From: Leyella stercorea
GTDB taxonomy: Bacteria > Bacteroidota > Bacteroidia > Bacteroidales > Bacteroidaceae
Direction: 5' to 3'
Length of the DNA: 64,000 nucleotides
Assembly (NCBI RefSeq): GCF_021531655.1
Contig: NZ_JADYUF010000005.1
Span: 1-64,000, forward strand
Shown here: one piece after another, positions 9,369 to 17,882 of the stretch
Position numbering within the stretch: position 1 is the stretch's first letter
Layout of the letters: each line of letters starts with the position of its first letter
Notes under the pieces: model-generated
Database searches by the model: none
The model's input: only the letters and a program-made list of their open reading frames with translations
What the model was told of the DNA's origin: nothing
Made by a program: the position numbers and the translations under genes

Positions 9369-10691
9369 TTACTTTTTGTTGAACAGAAGGTCTGAAAGGT
9401 TCTGCAGAGCACGAGCCTTGTCAGCTTCTCTTATTAAGAAGGAAATGTTGTAGTTGCTTCCTCCGTATGATATCATACGTACCGGAACAGTCTTCATGGC
9501 ATCGAGAACGATAGTCTCAAAGCCCAGGTTGCTCCAGTCAAGATCGCCTACCACACATACAATACACATATCAGAATCGACAGTAACAGTACCATACTTC
9601 TTCAACTCGTCGACAATCTCATTGAGATGTGTAGTGTTGTCGATACTCATCGAAACGCCTACCTCACTTGTGGTAATCATATCGATAGGAGTCTGATAGC
9701 ACTCAAAAATCTCGAATACCTTACGCAGGAAGCCTGTAGCGAAAAGCATGCGCGATGACTTAATCTTGATGGCTGTAATGTTGTCCTTAGCGGCAACAGC
9801 CTTAATCTTACCCTTCAGAAGCACATTATCGATAATGGTGCCTTCAGCCTTAGGATCGAGAGTGTTCTTAAGGCGTACGGGAATGCCGGCAAACTTAGCA
9901 GGCTGTACACATGTAGGATGCAGAATCTTTGCACCAAAGTAAGCCAACTCGGCAGCCTCCTCGAAGTTGAGCTGACGTATTGCCTCGGTATTGTCTACAA
10001 CACGCGGGTCGTTGTTGTGCATACCGTCGATGTCGGTCCATATCTGAATCTCCTCGGCAGGAAGTGCTGCACCTATGAGCGAAGCTGTAAAGTCGCTTCC
10101 GCCACGCAGCAGATTGTCGACCTCGCCATAAGCGTTGCGACAGATGAAGCCCTGTGTAATATATATCTGGTAGCCCTCATTCTCCTTCATAATGGCACCC
10201 AGCTTCTCCTTAATATACTGTGAGTCAGGTTCGGCGTTCTTGTCGGTCCTCATAAAGTCGAGAGCCGAGAGCAGGCACACTTTCACACCCTGCTCCTCAA
10301 GATAGTTTGCCACCATATTGGTGCTCATTATCTCACCCTGAGCAACGATGTTCTTCTCCTCAAAGCTTGTGAACAAGTCCTTAGTGAAAGAACGCAGATA
10401 GTTGAATTCCGAAGCGAGGAATTCCTTTGTACGCTGCTTATATTCGTCTGTGGAGTATAGTTCCTCCACATGTTCCATATATTTTCTTTCGAGATTGTTG
10501 ATTACATCATTAGCTCCATCCGAATTCTTCTTGTAGAGATAGTTTGAAATCTCGACAAGCGAGTTGGTTGTTCCCGACATTGCCGAGAGGACAATAAAAA
10601 CCTGTTCGCCCGATTCTGACACCATTGACGCTACCGCCTTCATGCGTTCCGGTGTTCCTACGGAGGTTCCTCCAAACTTCATTACTTTCAT
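9369..10691 (-). CDS. lysC: Aspartate kinase (monofunctional, lysine-type)
   Basis: Phosphorylates aspartate, the entry to lysine, methionine and threonine synthesis. The 440-residue protein opens MKVMKFGGTSVGTPERMK, the kinase signature, and has the catalytic core through about residue 290 followed by two C-terminal ACT domains (around TAIKIKSSRMLFATGF and MCIVCVVGDLDW) that would bind the feedback inhibitor. There is no homoserine dehydrogenase domain. It is followed by lysA and preceded by ftsE with a 13-nt gap. No lysine riboswitch precedes it; feedback by ACT domains is the visible control. Confidence 0.95.
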   Translation of the reverse strand: MKVMKFGGTSVGTPERMKAVASMVSESGEQVFIVLSAMSGTTNSLVEISNYLYKKNSDGANDVINNLERKYMEHVEELYSTDEYKQRTKEFLASEFNYLRSFTKDLFTSFEEKNIVAQGEIMSTNMVANYLEEQGVKVCLLSALDFMRTDKNAEPDSQYIKEKLGAIMKENEGYQIYITQGFICRNAYGEVDNLLRGGSDFTASLIGAALPAEEIQIWTDIDGMHNNDPRVVDNTEAIRQLNFEEAAELAYFGAKILHPTCVQPAKFAGIPVRLKNTLDPKAEGTIIDNVLLKGKIKAVAAKDNITAIKIKSSRMLFATGFLRKVFEIFECYQTPIDMITTSEVGVSMSIDNTTHLNEIVDELKKYGTVTVDSDMCIVCVVGDLDWSNLGFETIVLDAMKTVPVRMISYGGSNYNISFLIREADKARALQNLSDLLFNKK

Positions 10692-10704
10692 AGTGTGTGT
10701 ATTT

Positions 10705-11403
10705 TTATTTGTTATTTTCCTTATTTGTTTTATCTGTCATCTCTATCAGTTTTCCATTCTCGCATTTGTACACGTGTCCAGGAAAACGTTCAATCAATCC
10801 GTGGTTGTGAGTTGAGATTACAACCGGAGTGCCGGTATGGCTTATTTCATATAGCAGTCCGACTATCTTCTCTGCTGTATCCGGGTCAAGATTGCCGGTA
10901 GGCTCATCTGCGATAATCACCTTAGGATGGTTGAGCAGAGCTCGTGCTATGGCTATGCGCTGTTGCTCACCACCAGACAGTTCGTGCGGACATTTCATCT
11001 TCTTGTCCTCCATGCCTACAGCCGCCAGAACGTTGTCTATACGGTCGTCAATCTCCTTCTTGTTCTTCCATCCTGTAGAATGGAGCACAAACTCCAGATT
11101 CTTGTAGATGTTACGGTCGTGAAGCAATTGGAAGTCCTGAAAGATGATGCCCATATCACGGCGTAGAGCCGGTACGTCCTTGCGCTTCAACGTTGTCAGG
11201 TCGCGACCGAGCACATTGGCTGTCTCGGCATCGTTCTTGTCGATGTCCACCTCACAATATAGGGTTTTAAGCAGAGTCGACTTTCCAGACCCCACTTTTC
11301 CTATTATATAAATAAACTGGTCAGCATCCACATGAAAGTCAACGCCTTCGAGAATCATTTCGTCAGCCTGATAGATATTGACCTTGTTATATTCTATCAA
11401 CAT
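10705..11403 (-). CDS. ftsE: Cell-division ABC transporter ATPase FtsE
   Basis: A 232-residue ABC ATPase with Walker A GKVGSGKS near residue 35, Q-loop [18 protein letters not shown], signature LSGGEQQ, Walker [13 protein letters not shown] and the switch histidine in STHNHGLI. The combination of a short ATPase, YNKVNIYQ opening and [11 protein letters not shown] after Walker B is typical of FtsE, which with FtsX controls peptidoglycan hydrolases at the division site. No ftsX is adjacent; in Bacteroidetes the partner often lies elsewhere. It sits between hisIE and lysC in the co-directional run. Assignment to FtsE rather than another LolD/MacB-like ATPase is likely but not proven. Confidence 0.85.
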   Translation of the reverse strand: MLIEYNKVNIYQADEMILEGVDFHVDADQFIYIIGKVGSGKSTLLKTLYCEVDIDKNDAETANVLGRDLTTLKRKDVPALRRDMGIIFQDFQLLHDRNIYKNLEFVLHSTGWKNKKEIDDRIDNVLAAVGMEDKKMKCPHELSGGEQQRIAIARALLNHPKVIIADEPTGNLDPDTAEKIVGLLYEISHTGTPVVISTHNHGLIERFPGHVYKCENGKLIEMTDKTNKENNK

Positions 11404-11428
11404 AATATGTTTTTTGAATTCTTATATT

Positions 11429-12043
11429 TTAATGTTTGTGCCAACTTGGAGCATGTCGCTCCTTAAGTTCCTTGGCAATGTCTTCTATTCGCAGTCCCTT
11501 GCTTGTAAGCAATACTATCAGGTGATAGAACATGTCAGAAGCCTCATATATGAGTCGGTCGTTAGTGCCGTTGGTAGCCTCGATTACAGCCTCAAGAGCC
11601 TCCTCGCCTACTTTCTGTGCCATACGGTTCAATCCATCCTTGAATAGCGATGTAGTGTATGAGCCTTCGGGCATCTCCTCGTGTCGCTTGTTGATGAAGT
11701 CCTGCAGCTCAGTCAGGAACAACAGAGGGTTGGCATCATTGGTCTCACCCCAACAAGTGTCAGTACCGAGGTGGCAAGCCGGTCCGGTAGGATTAACCCT
11801 TACCAGAAGCGTGTCGTTGTCGCAATCAACTTTAATGTCTACAAGATTGAGAAAATTTCCGGATGTCTCGCCCTTAGTCCACAAGCAATTGCGTGAGCGA
11901 CTCCAGAAAGTCACCTTGCCCGTAGCCATTGTCTTCTCGTAGGCTTCGCGATTCATGTATCCAAGCATCAACACATTACGAGTTGTATTGTCTTGTATAA
12001 TAGCAGGAACGAGTCCGTCCGTTTTTTCGAAATCTATATTCAT
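11429..12043 (-). CDS. hisIE: Bifunctional phosphoribosyl-AMP cyclohydrolase / phosphoribosyl-ATP pyrophosphatase
   Basis: A fusion catalysing steps 2 and 3 of histidine synthesis. The N-terminal HisI domain (about 1-105) has the metal-binding region VDCDNDTLLVRVNPTGPACH and the CWGE segment; the C-terminal HisE domain (about 110-200) has a MazG-like helix pattern ending in the EALEAVIEA and YEASDMFYHLIVLL motifs. The ATG at 12043 is preferred over the upstream TTG at 12049. It ends the his cluster, followed by ftsE after 25 nt. Confidence 0.96.
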   Translation of the reverse strand: MNIDFEKTDGLVPAIIQDNTTRNVLMLGYMNREAYEKTMATGKVTFWSRSRNCLWTKGETSGNFLNLVDIKVDCDNDTLLVRVNPTGPACHLGTDTCWGETNDANPLLFLTELQDFINKRHEEMPEGSYTTSLFKDGLNRMAQKVGEEALEAVIEATNGTNDRLIYEASDMFYHLIVLLTSKGLRIEDIAKELKERHAPSWHKH

Positions 12044-12067
12044 AACCAATATTTTAATGAGGTTGTT

Positions 12068-12826
12068 TTATATTCTTGTTTTTACACCCTTTTCATTCAG
12101 AAACCGTTTGAGTTTCTTTATGTTTATCTCGCCGAAGTGGAATACACTTGCAGCAAGAGCAGCATCTGCCTTACCTATAGTGAAAGCATCGTAGAAGTGC
12201 TGCATACTGCCTGCTCCACCACTAGCTATGATTGGTATTGGCAACGTTGATAGTTGTGCCAATGCCTCGTTGGCATAGCCAGTCTTCACTCCGTCGTGAT
12301 TCATACTCGTAAAGAGTATTTCGCCAGCTCCACGATCGGCTACTTCAGCAGCCCAATCAAAAAGGCGGTGTTCGGTACGCTCTCGTCCACCCTTCACATA
12401 GCAATACCATTCGCCATTGGCCTCCTGACGTGCGTCAATAGCACAGACACACACTTGCGAGCCGAACTTTGACGATATTTCGTTTATCAGTTGCGGGTTG
12501 CGTATAGCTGCAGAATTGACACTGACCTTGTCGGCTCCTGCATACAGCAGTCGTTCGACATCCGCGAAAGCATTAATACCACCACCCACAGTAAAGGGTA
12601 TGTTTATTACTTTAGCTACCTTTTCCACCATCTCGGTGAATGTATTGCGTCCTTCTACACTTGCTGTAATGTCAAGAAACACAAGTTCGTCGGCTCCTTC
12701 TGCACTATATCGTTTGGCAAGCTCCACAGGGTCGCCAGCATTACGCAGATTCTCGAAATTGACACCCTTAACGGTTTCTCCGTCTTTCACATCAAGGCAT
12801 GGTATGATTCTTTTGGCAAGTCCCAT
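12068..12826 (-). CDS. hisF: Imidazole glycerol phosphate synthase, cyclase subunit HisF
   Basis: A 252-residue (beta/alpha)8 barrel that joins ammonia from HisH with PRFAR to give imidazole glycerol phosphate and AICAR. The catalytic aspartates are in IPCLDVKDG (D11) and CVCAIDARQ, and the phosphate-binding loops are intact ([12 protein letters not shown]). It lies 9 nt after hisA and 24 nt before hisIE. Confidence 0.97.
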   Translation of the reverse strand: MGLAKRIIPCLDVKDGETVKGVNFENLRNAGDPVELAKRYSAEGADELVFLDITASVEGRNTFTEMVEKVAKVINIPFTVGGGINAFADVERLLYAGADKVSVNSAAIRNPQLINEISSKFGSQVCVCAIDARQEANGEWYCYVKGGRERTEHRLFDWAAEVADRGAGEILFTSMNHDGVKTGYANEALAQLSTLPIPIIASGGAGSMQHFYDAFTIGKADAALAASVFHFGEINIKKLKRFLNEKGVKTRI

Positions 12827-12835
12827 AATCGTTCA

Positions 12836-13555
12836 TTATTTTATGAGGTGACTTATACGGTTAATGTCTATGCGGCCTTCGTAGTATGCCTTTCCGAATA
12901 CTACAGCAGGAATACCTGCCTCATCGAGAGCGATAATGTCATCAGCCGACGACACACCGCCACTTGCTATGAGATGCAGATCGGGGAAGTGCTTCATTAT
13001 CTTCCGGTACAGTTCTATAGATGTACCTGCAAGTGCGCCGTCCTTTGAGATATCGGTACACAACACCTTGCTAACACCTTTGGCTTTGTAGAAACCAATA
13101 AAATCGAAAATGTCACGTTCGGTATGTTCCAGCCATCCGTTTATGGCAATCCTGCCGTCAAGAACGTCAGCACCCAGAATTATACGTTCCGGTCCGTATC
13201 GTTTCAGCCATTCGGAAAACATCTGCGGATTGGTATATGAGATGCTTCCTATTGTCACCATCGAGGCTCCATTATCGAATGCCGTATCCATGTCGTCCTG
13301 TGTCTTAATGCCTCCGCCGAAGTCTACCGTAAGGTTTGTAGCTTTACATACTTCGTTTAGTACGTTAGCATTTACCACATGTTTCGATTTCGCTCCGTCC
13401 AAGTCTACCATATGCAGTCGCTTGAATCCGGTCCGTTCCAGTTCGGCAGCCATATCTATTGGCTTGCCATACACTTTCTTCTGCGAATAGTCGCCTTTTG
13501 TCAGTCTCACGCATTCACCATTGATAATGTCGATGGCAGGTATCAGTTCTATCAT
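12836..13555 (-). CDS. hisA: ProFAR isomerase HisA
   Basis: A 239-residue half-barrel-repeat enzyme, paralogous to HisF, that converts ProFAR to PRFAR. It shows IPAIDIINGECVRLTKGDY with the catalytic Asp at residue 8, VDFGGGIK, and the second catalytic Asp in VLCTDISKDGALAGTS. Its ATG overlaps the hisH stop codon by 4 bp, which suggests translational coupling. Confidence 0.97.
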   Translation of the reverse strand: MIELIPAIDIINGECVRLTKGDYSQKKVYGKPIDMAAELERTGFKRLHMVDLDGAKSKHVVNANVLNEVCKATNLTVDFGGGIKTQDDMDTAFDNGASMVTIGSISYTNPQMFSEWLKRYGPERIILGADVLDGRIAINGWLEHTERDIFDFIGFYKAKGVSKVLCTDISKDGALAGTSIELYRKIMKHFPDLHLIASGGVSSADDIIALDEAGIPAVVFGKAYYEGRIDINRISHLIK

Positions 13556-14145
13556 ACGCGTTCAATGAAGTTTCTTAATATCTTTTCGCCCACACCACCG
13601 CTTTTCTCCGGATGAAACTGTGTTGCGTAGAAATTATCCTTTCTCAGAGCTGCGCTGAATGGCAGAGTATAGTCAGCCACAGCAACAGTATATTCGCAAA
13701 CCGGCACATAAAAGCTATGTACGAAATACACGAAATCGTCTTCGCTAATATGTTCAAACAGCTCTGTTTTCAGGCTATATATATTGTTCCACCCCATAGC
13801 CGGCACTTTTTCCGAATTGTCAGTCGGTATAAACCGCTTCACATCTACAGGAAATATTCCAAGACAATCGGTATTGTCCTCTTCCGAATGTCGGCACATA
13901 AGCTGTTGCCCTATACATATTCCAAGTACAGGCTGCCGCAAGTCGCATATCAGTCTGTCGAGCTTGTGTTCTTTCAGATACTTCATTGTCTCGCCGGCAG
14001 CCCCCTGTCCAGGGAATATTATCTTGTCGGCCGATTGCAAGACTTCTGGAGAATCTGTTATAACAGGATTGCACCCGATGCGTTGCAAGGCGTTCACTAC
14101 CGACCTGATATTACCAGCATTATACTTGACTATAGCTATCTGCAT
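13552..14145 (-). CDS. hisH: Imidazole glycerol phosphate synthase, glutamine amidotransferase subunit HisH
   Basis: A 197-residue class I glutamine amidotransferase supplying ammonia to HisF. The nucleophile Cys lies in LGICIGQQLM and the catalytic His/Glu pair in TQFHPEKSG. The ATG at 14145 (MQIAIVKYNAGNI) is chosen; an open frame runs back to 14187 but adds no conserved residues. It is the first gene of the his cluster and of the 14-gene minus-strand run, about 80 nt downstream of a good Bacteroidetes -7 box. Confidence 0.96.
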   Translation of the reverse strand: MQIAIVKYNAGNIRSVVNALQRIGCNPVITDSPEVLQSADKIIFPGQGAAGETMKYLKEHKLDRLICDLRQPVLGICIGQQLMCRHSEEDNTDCLGIFPVDVKRFIPTDNSEKVPAMGWNNIYSLKTELFEHISEDDFVYFVHSFYVPVCEYTVAVADYTLPFSAALRKDNFYATQFHPEKSGGVGEKILRNFIERV

Positions 14146-14226
14146 AAGCTTTGTGTTTTGTTGAGATACATAAGGCTTCATGCCCATTAAGCATGAAAAT
14201 TTGACATATTAGGGGTGCTATCCTCG

Positions 14227-14235
14227 GCAAAGTTA
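14227..14235 (-). promoter_or_regulatory. Promoter -7 box for the his-ftsE-lys run
   Basis: TAACTTTGC on the minus strand fits the Bacteroidetes -7 consensus TAnnTTTGC. It is about 80 nt upstream of hisH. No TTTG is found at the expected -33 spacing. No other good box was seen between here and 535, so it may serve many of the genes downstream (inference). Confidence 0.6.
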
Positions 14236-14369
14236 CAAATTTTTCTGTGTTTAGAATATGATTTTGCCGTTTTTTAATGTCCTGTCAGCTCATTATAACA
14301 CGTTTGACTCGTATAATGACTTATATATGTCAATTTTATACAAATATACGCACCTCATTTTACGATTTG

Positions 14370-16322
14370 TCACGCCAAAGCCTCAAGTTCTTCCGACAGT
14401 TGGGTCCAGCGTTCCTCTTCTTCGTCCATACGCATCTTCACGGATGTGTATTCGTTGACAAGTTTCATGTCTGAAGCACCTTCTGGCGTACAGAGTTTCT
14501 CGTCGAGTTCCTTCAGTCGGTTTTCCATAGACTCTATCTTTGCCTCCGATTCCTTCACGAGTTTTTCTATCTTGCGTATTTTCTTCTGCTTCTCCTTGTG
14601 CTCGGCATAGCTTTCCTTAGCTTGCGACTTCTCGGCATCGTCTGCCTTTTTTGCCGACTCGGCATTAGCCGTATTAGCAGCAAACGTGCCCGACGTATTG
14701 AGCGCAGTCATGTCTTCGGCATTATGTGCCCTCAGATAGTCGTATATGCCACCTATGTGCTCTCTCACCTTGCCGCCACCAAATTCGTAGACCTTGCTTA
14801 CGAGACCGTCAAGAAATTCACGGTCGTGGCTGACTATGATAGCCGTGCCGTCAAAGGCGAGGATAGCTTCCTTCAGCACCTCTTTCGAGGCGATGTCAAG
14901 ATGGTTGGTAGGCTCGTCGAGGATTAGCAGATTAACGGGTTCGAGCAGCAGTTTTATCATTGCCAATCGACTGCGTTCGCCACCCGACAACACCTTCACC
15001 TGTTTGTCTACATCCTCGCCACAGAACATGAACGAACCCAGAATGTTCTTTATCTTCAGTCGAATGTCGCCCTTTGCCACATTGTCTATGGTTTCAAACA
15101 CGGTAAGTTCGCCGTCAAGCAGCTGCGCCTGATTTTGCGCAAAGTAGCCTATCTGCACGTTGTGTCCAACCTTAAGGTTGCCGTCGAATGGTATCTCGCC
15201 CATGATACATTTCACAAGCGTCGACTTACCCTCGCCGTTCTTGCCTACAAATGCCACCTTCTCGCCTCGCTTAATGGTAAGGTCTACATTCGCAAACACG
15301 TTGTGGTCGCCATAAGTCTTACCCACCCCGTTGCATATCACGGGGTAATCGCCCGAGCGCAGACATGGAGGAAATTTCAAGTGCATCGTGGCATTGTCCA
15401 CCTCGTCCACCTCAATTGGTACTATCTTCTCCAGCTGCTTTATGCGGCTTTGTACCTGCACAGCCTTGGTCGGCTTGTATCGGAAACGCTCTATGAAGTC
15501 CTTTATGTCGGCTATCTCCTTCTGCTGGTTTTCATAAGCACGCAGCTGCTGTTCGTGGCGTTCGTCGCGCAGCTTTATGTATTCGTCGTACTTCACACGA
15601 TAGTCGTTAACCTGTCCACAGGTGATTTCGATTGTGCGATTGGTAACATTGTTGATGAATGCACGGTCGTGACTAACCAGTACCACAGCCTTGGCGCTTT
15701 GTTGCAGAAATCTCTCAAGCCATCCTATACTTTCAATATCAAGATGGTTGGTAGGCTCGTCGAGCAATAAGATGTCTGGACGACGCAACAATATCTTAGC
15801 CAACTCTATACGCATTCGCCATCCGCCCGAGAATTCGCTTGTAAGGCGGTCGAAGTCTGTACGCAAAAAGCCAAGGCCGGTAAGCGTGCGCTCTATTTCC
15901 GCCTCATAGTTGTCACCACCGAGCATCATGTAGCGGTCGTGTTCTTGTGTGAATTTCTCCACAAGTGCGGCATATGATTCGCTTTCATAATCGGTACGCT
16001 CTGTCAGCTGATGGTTCAGGTCGTCAATACGGGCCTTCATCTTTGTCACGTCCGAGAAAGCCTTGAGTGCCTCCTCCTTGACAGTAGTGTTGTCCTGCAG
16101 AATCATCACCTGTGGCAGATAGCCTATTGTTGTGTCGTTAGGTATGGCAACCTTACCGTCTGTAGGTTTCTGCATTCCGCATATAATCTTCAGCATAGTC
16201 GACTTGCCTGCTCCATTCTTGCCAACAAGTGCTATACGGTCGCGGTCGTTCACTACAAAGCTCACATTTCTGAACAATGGCTTTGCGCTGAACTCTACTG
16301 AGAGTCCTTCTATTGATATCAT
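14370..16322 (-). CDS. ABC-F family ATPase (ribosome-associated, Uup/YdiF-like)
   Basis: A 650-residue soluble protein with two ABC domains, the first with Walker A GKNGAGKS near residue 35 and DEPTNHLDIESIGWLE, the second with GKNGEGKS near 365 and DEPTNHLDIASKEVL. The linker between them is charged and helical (P-site tRNA interaction motif), and there is a C-terminal Lys/Glu-rich coiled coil of about 100 residues. No membrane segment is present. ABC-F proteins act on stalled ribosomes; some confer antibiotic resistance. The ATG at 16322 (MISIEGLSVEFS) is preferred; the open frame extends to 16379 inside the upstream lipoprotein gene. It shares the layout of the second ABC-F at 35076-36710 but is longer. 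Confidence 0.9.
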   Translation of the reverse strand: MISIEGLSVEFSAKPLFRNVSFVVNDRDRIALVGKNGAGKSTMLKIICGMQKPTDGKVAIPNDTTIGYLPQVMILQDNTTVKEEALKAFSDVTKMKARIDDLNHQLTERTDYESESYAALVEKFTQEHDRYMMLGGDNYEAEIERTLTGLGFLRTDFDRLTSEFSGGWRMRIELAKILLRRPDILLLDEPTNHLDIESIGWLERFLQQSAKAVVLVSHDRAFINNVTNRTIEITCGQVNDYRVKYDEYIKLRDERHEQQLRAYENQQKEIADIKDFIERFRYKPTKAVQVQSRIKQLEKIVPIEVDEVDNATMHLKFPPCLRSGDYPVICNGVGKTYGDHNVFANVDLTIKRGEKVAFVGKNGEGKSTLVKCIMGEIPFDGNLKVGHNVQIGYFAQNQAQLLDGELTVFETIDNVAKGDIRLKIKNILGSFMFCGEDVDKQVKVLSGGERSRLAMIKLLLEPVNLLILDEPTNHLDIASKEVLKEAILAFDGTAIIVSHDREFLDGLVSKVYEFGGGKVREHIGGIYDYLRAHNAEDMTALNTSGTFAANTANAESAKKADDAEKSQAKESYAEHKEKQKKIRKIEKLVKESEAKIESMENRLKELDEKLCTPEGASDMKLVNEYTSVKMRMDEEEERWTQLSEELEALA

Positions 16323-16333
16323 ATTTTCGTTTC

Positions 16334-16789
16334 TTATTCTTCTGTTATTGTGATTGGGCCGTTGAGGTCGACCTTCCACGTTTCTACTTCTTTTCTTAGA
16401 ATCAGCTCACACTTGCCTTTCTTACACATTCTGCCATGACGTCCTATCGAGTCGCACATCAGAAAGTTCTGTACCGTCATTTTCACTCGTGCGCTATCGC
16501 TGTCTATATCAATATCGCTTATGTCGCACAATGCGCTATCAGCCTGTGCATTAACCACATTGACATCTTCCTGGCTGATGTTCGACGCATAGAAAGCCAT
16601 CCACTTATGCGAGCGTTCAGTACACAAAATGGAAGCTTGACACAGACGGAGGTTGAAGTAATTCTGTCCAAAGTTTTTGGCACAAATTTCTACAGCAGCA
16701 TCATCTTTTAGCGAGCATGCACTTGCAAGGCACATTGCCATAACACAGGCAAAAGTGACCAATAATATATGTTTTACCGACATATCCAA
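16334..16789 (-). CDS. Putative lipoprotein
   Basis: A 151-residue protein with a lipoprotein signal peptide: basic start, hydrophobic core to about residue 20, then a lipobox ending at Cys in CLASAC. The residues after Cys (SLKDD) are partly acidic, somewhat like the surface-export signal of Bacteroidetes lipoproteins. The mature region resembles small DUF4878-like lipoproteins but is not assigned. It is 11 nt upstream of the ABC-F gene and downstream of a -7 box at 16815-16822. Confidence 0.65.
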   Translation of the reverse strand: MDMSVKHILLVTFACVMAMCLASACSLKDDAAVEICAKNFGQNYFNLRLCQASILCTERSHKWMAFYASNISQEDVNVVNAQADSALCDISDIDIDSDSARVKMTVQNFLMCDSIGRHGRMCKKGKCELILRKEVETWKVDLNGPITITEE

Positions 16790-16814
16790 TTGCTTCTTTG
16801 TTTTATAACAAGTA

Positions 16815-16822
16815 CAAAATTA
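16815..16822 (-). promoter_or_regulatory. Promoter -7 box for the lipoprotein-ABC-F pair
   Basis: TAATTTTG on the minus strand, 26 nt upstream of the lipoprotein ATG. It is divergent from, and 10 nt away from, the walJ promoter. Confidence 0.5.
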
Positions 16823-16831
16823 CTTATTTTC

Positions 16832-16863
16832 TTTGGCATATTCACCCCTTTTGCTTAATTTTG
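16832..16863 (+). promoter_or_regulatory. Promoter for walJ
   Basis: TTTG at 16832-16835 and TAATTTTG at 16856-16863, spaced by 20 nt, fit the Bacteroidetes -33/-7 consensus. The walJ ATG is at 16950. Confidence 0.65.
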
Positions 16864-16949
16864 TATTAAAATTGAAGCCGACAAAGGTAAAACAGTCAAG
16901 TTATGACGCTTTACCATTGCCGGCGTTTTAATGTTTATAGAAGAAAAAA

Positions 16950-17756
16950 ATGCTGAACTTTATATCTTTTGGAAGCGGAAGTAGTGGCAACTGCTATTAT
17001 TTATACACGCAAAATTCGGGTCTACTTATTGATGTAGGCGTTGGTACAAGATCGCTCAAGAAGGCTTTTCATGATTACGGATTGCGATTTGTCGATGGTT
17101 TCGATGGCATACTTGTCACTCACGACCATGCTGACCACATCAAGTCGGTAGGCAGCTTGAGCAAGAAGTTCAATCTGCCGGTATATGCTACCGAGACTGT
17201 TCATGCAGGTATGGACCGCAACTACTGCATGCGTTGCAAACTCGCCCACTCCAACCGCATGAAGGTAGTCAAGGGACAGAGCTTCAATGTAGGTGATTTC
17301 AGCATCACTCCCTTTAACGTGCCCCACGACAGTTCGGACAACGTGGGATATTTGATTGAGGCTGACGGCGTTGTATTCTGTCTGCTAACAGATGTGGGTA
17401 CCATAACCGATGAGATGAAAAGCATAATCAGCCGCGCCAACTATCTGGTAATCGAGGCCAACTACGACCCGCAGATGCTTGAGACCGGACCTTACCCCCG
17501 CTATCTGAAGGACCGCATCAAGAACGGACACGGCCATCTGAGCAACACACAATGTGCCCAAGCCTTGGCCGAGAACTTCACCCACACCCTCAAGCACGTA
17601 TGGCTGTGTCATCTCAGCCAAGAGAACAACAAGCCAGAGCTGGCACTCAACACAATCAGCCAAACGCTTGAAATGACAGGCATAAGGGTTGGCGAAGACG
17701 TGAAAGTAGAGGTTCTACGTCGCACACTACCTACAGGCATATTCAGTTTGACGTAG
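16950..17756 (+). CDS. walJ: MBL-fold metallohydrolase (WalJ/YycJ-like)
   Basis: A 268-residue metallo-beta-lactamase-fold protein of the YycJ/WalJ group. The metal-binding motif THDHADH is near residues 57-63, with further ligands in NVPHDSSDNVGY, LLTDVGT and WLCHLSQENN. In Firmicutes, WalJ is linked with the WalRK cell-wall regulon and coordination of division with replication; in Bacteroidetes its substrate is not established. It stands alone, with its own promoter and a strong terminator shared with convergent uvrA. Confidence 0.85.
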   Translation: MLNFISFGSGSSGNCYYLYTQNSGLLIDVGVGTRSLKKAFHDYGLRFVDGFDGILVTHDHADHIKSVGSLSKKFNLPVYATETVHAGMDRNYCMRCKLAHSNRMKVVKGQSFNVGDFSITPFNVPHDSSDNVGYLIEADGVVFCLLTDVGTITDEMKSIISRANYLVIEANYDPQMLETGPYPRYLKDRIKNGHGHLSNTQCAQALAENFTHTLKHVWLCHLSQENNKPELALNTISQTLEMTGIRVGEDVKVEVLRRTLPTGIFSLT

Positions 17757-17811
17757 ATAATCCAACAATATCAGAACGTAAGACAAAGAACAACACCTGA
17801 ACAAAAAAAAA

Positions 17812-17866
17812 CAACAAGAACAATATCGTTAAATCCAATAAAAAGTTAACAATATTGTTCTTGTTG
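17812..17866. terminator. Bidirectional terminator between walJ and uvrA
   Basis: Arms 17812-17832 and 17846-17866 form a 21-bp stem with one mismatch and a 13-nt loop. The flanks are A-rich on the left and T-rich on the right. It lies between the convergent stops of walJ (17756) and uvrA (17883). Confidence 0.75.
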
Positions 17867-17882
17867 TATTATCGTTTTATAC

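Noticed and set aside
9349..10800. Lysine riboswitch or attenuator controlling lysC-lysA
   Set aside because: Only 13 nt separate ftsE from lysC, and no leader structure fits.
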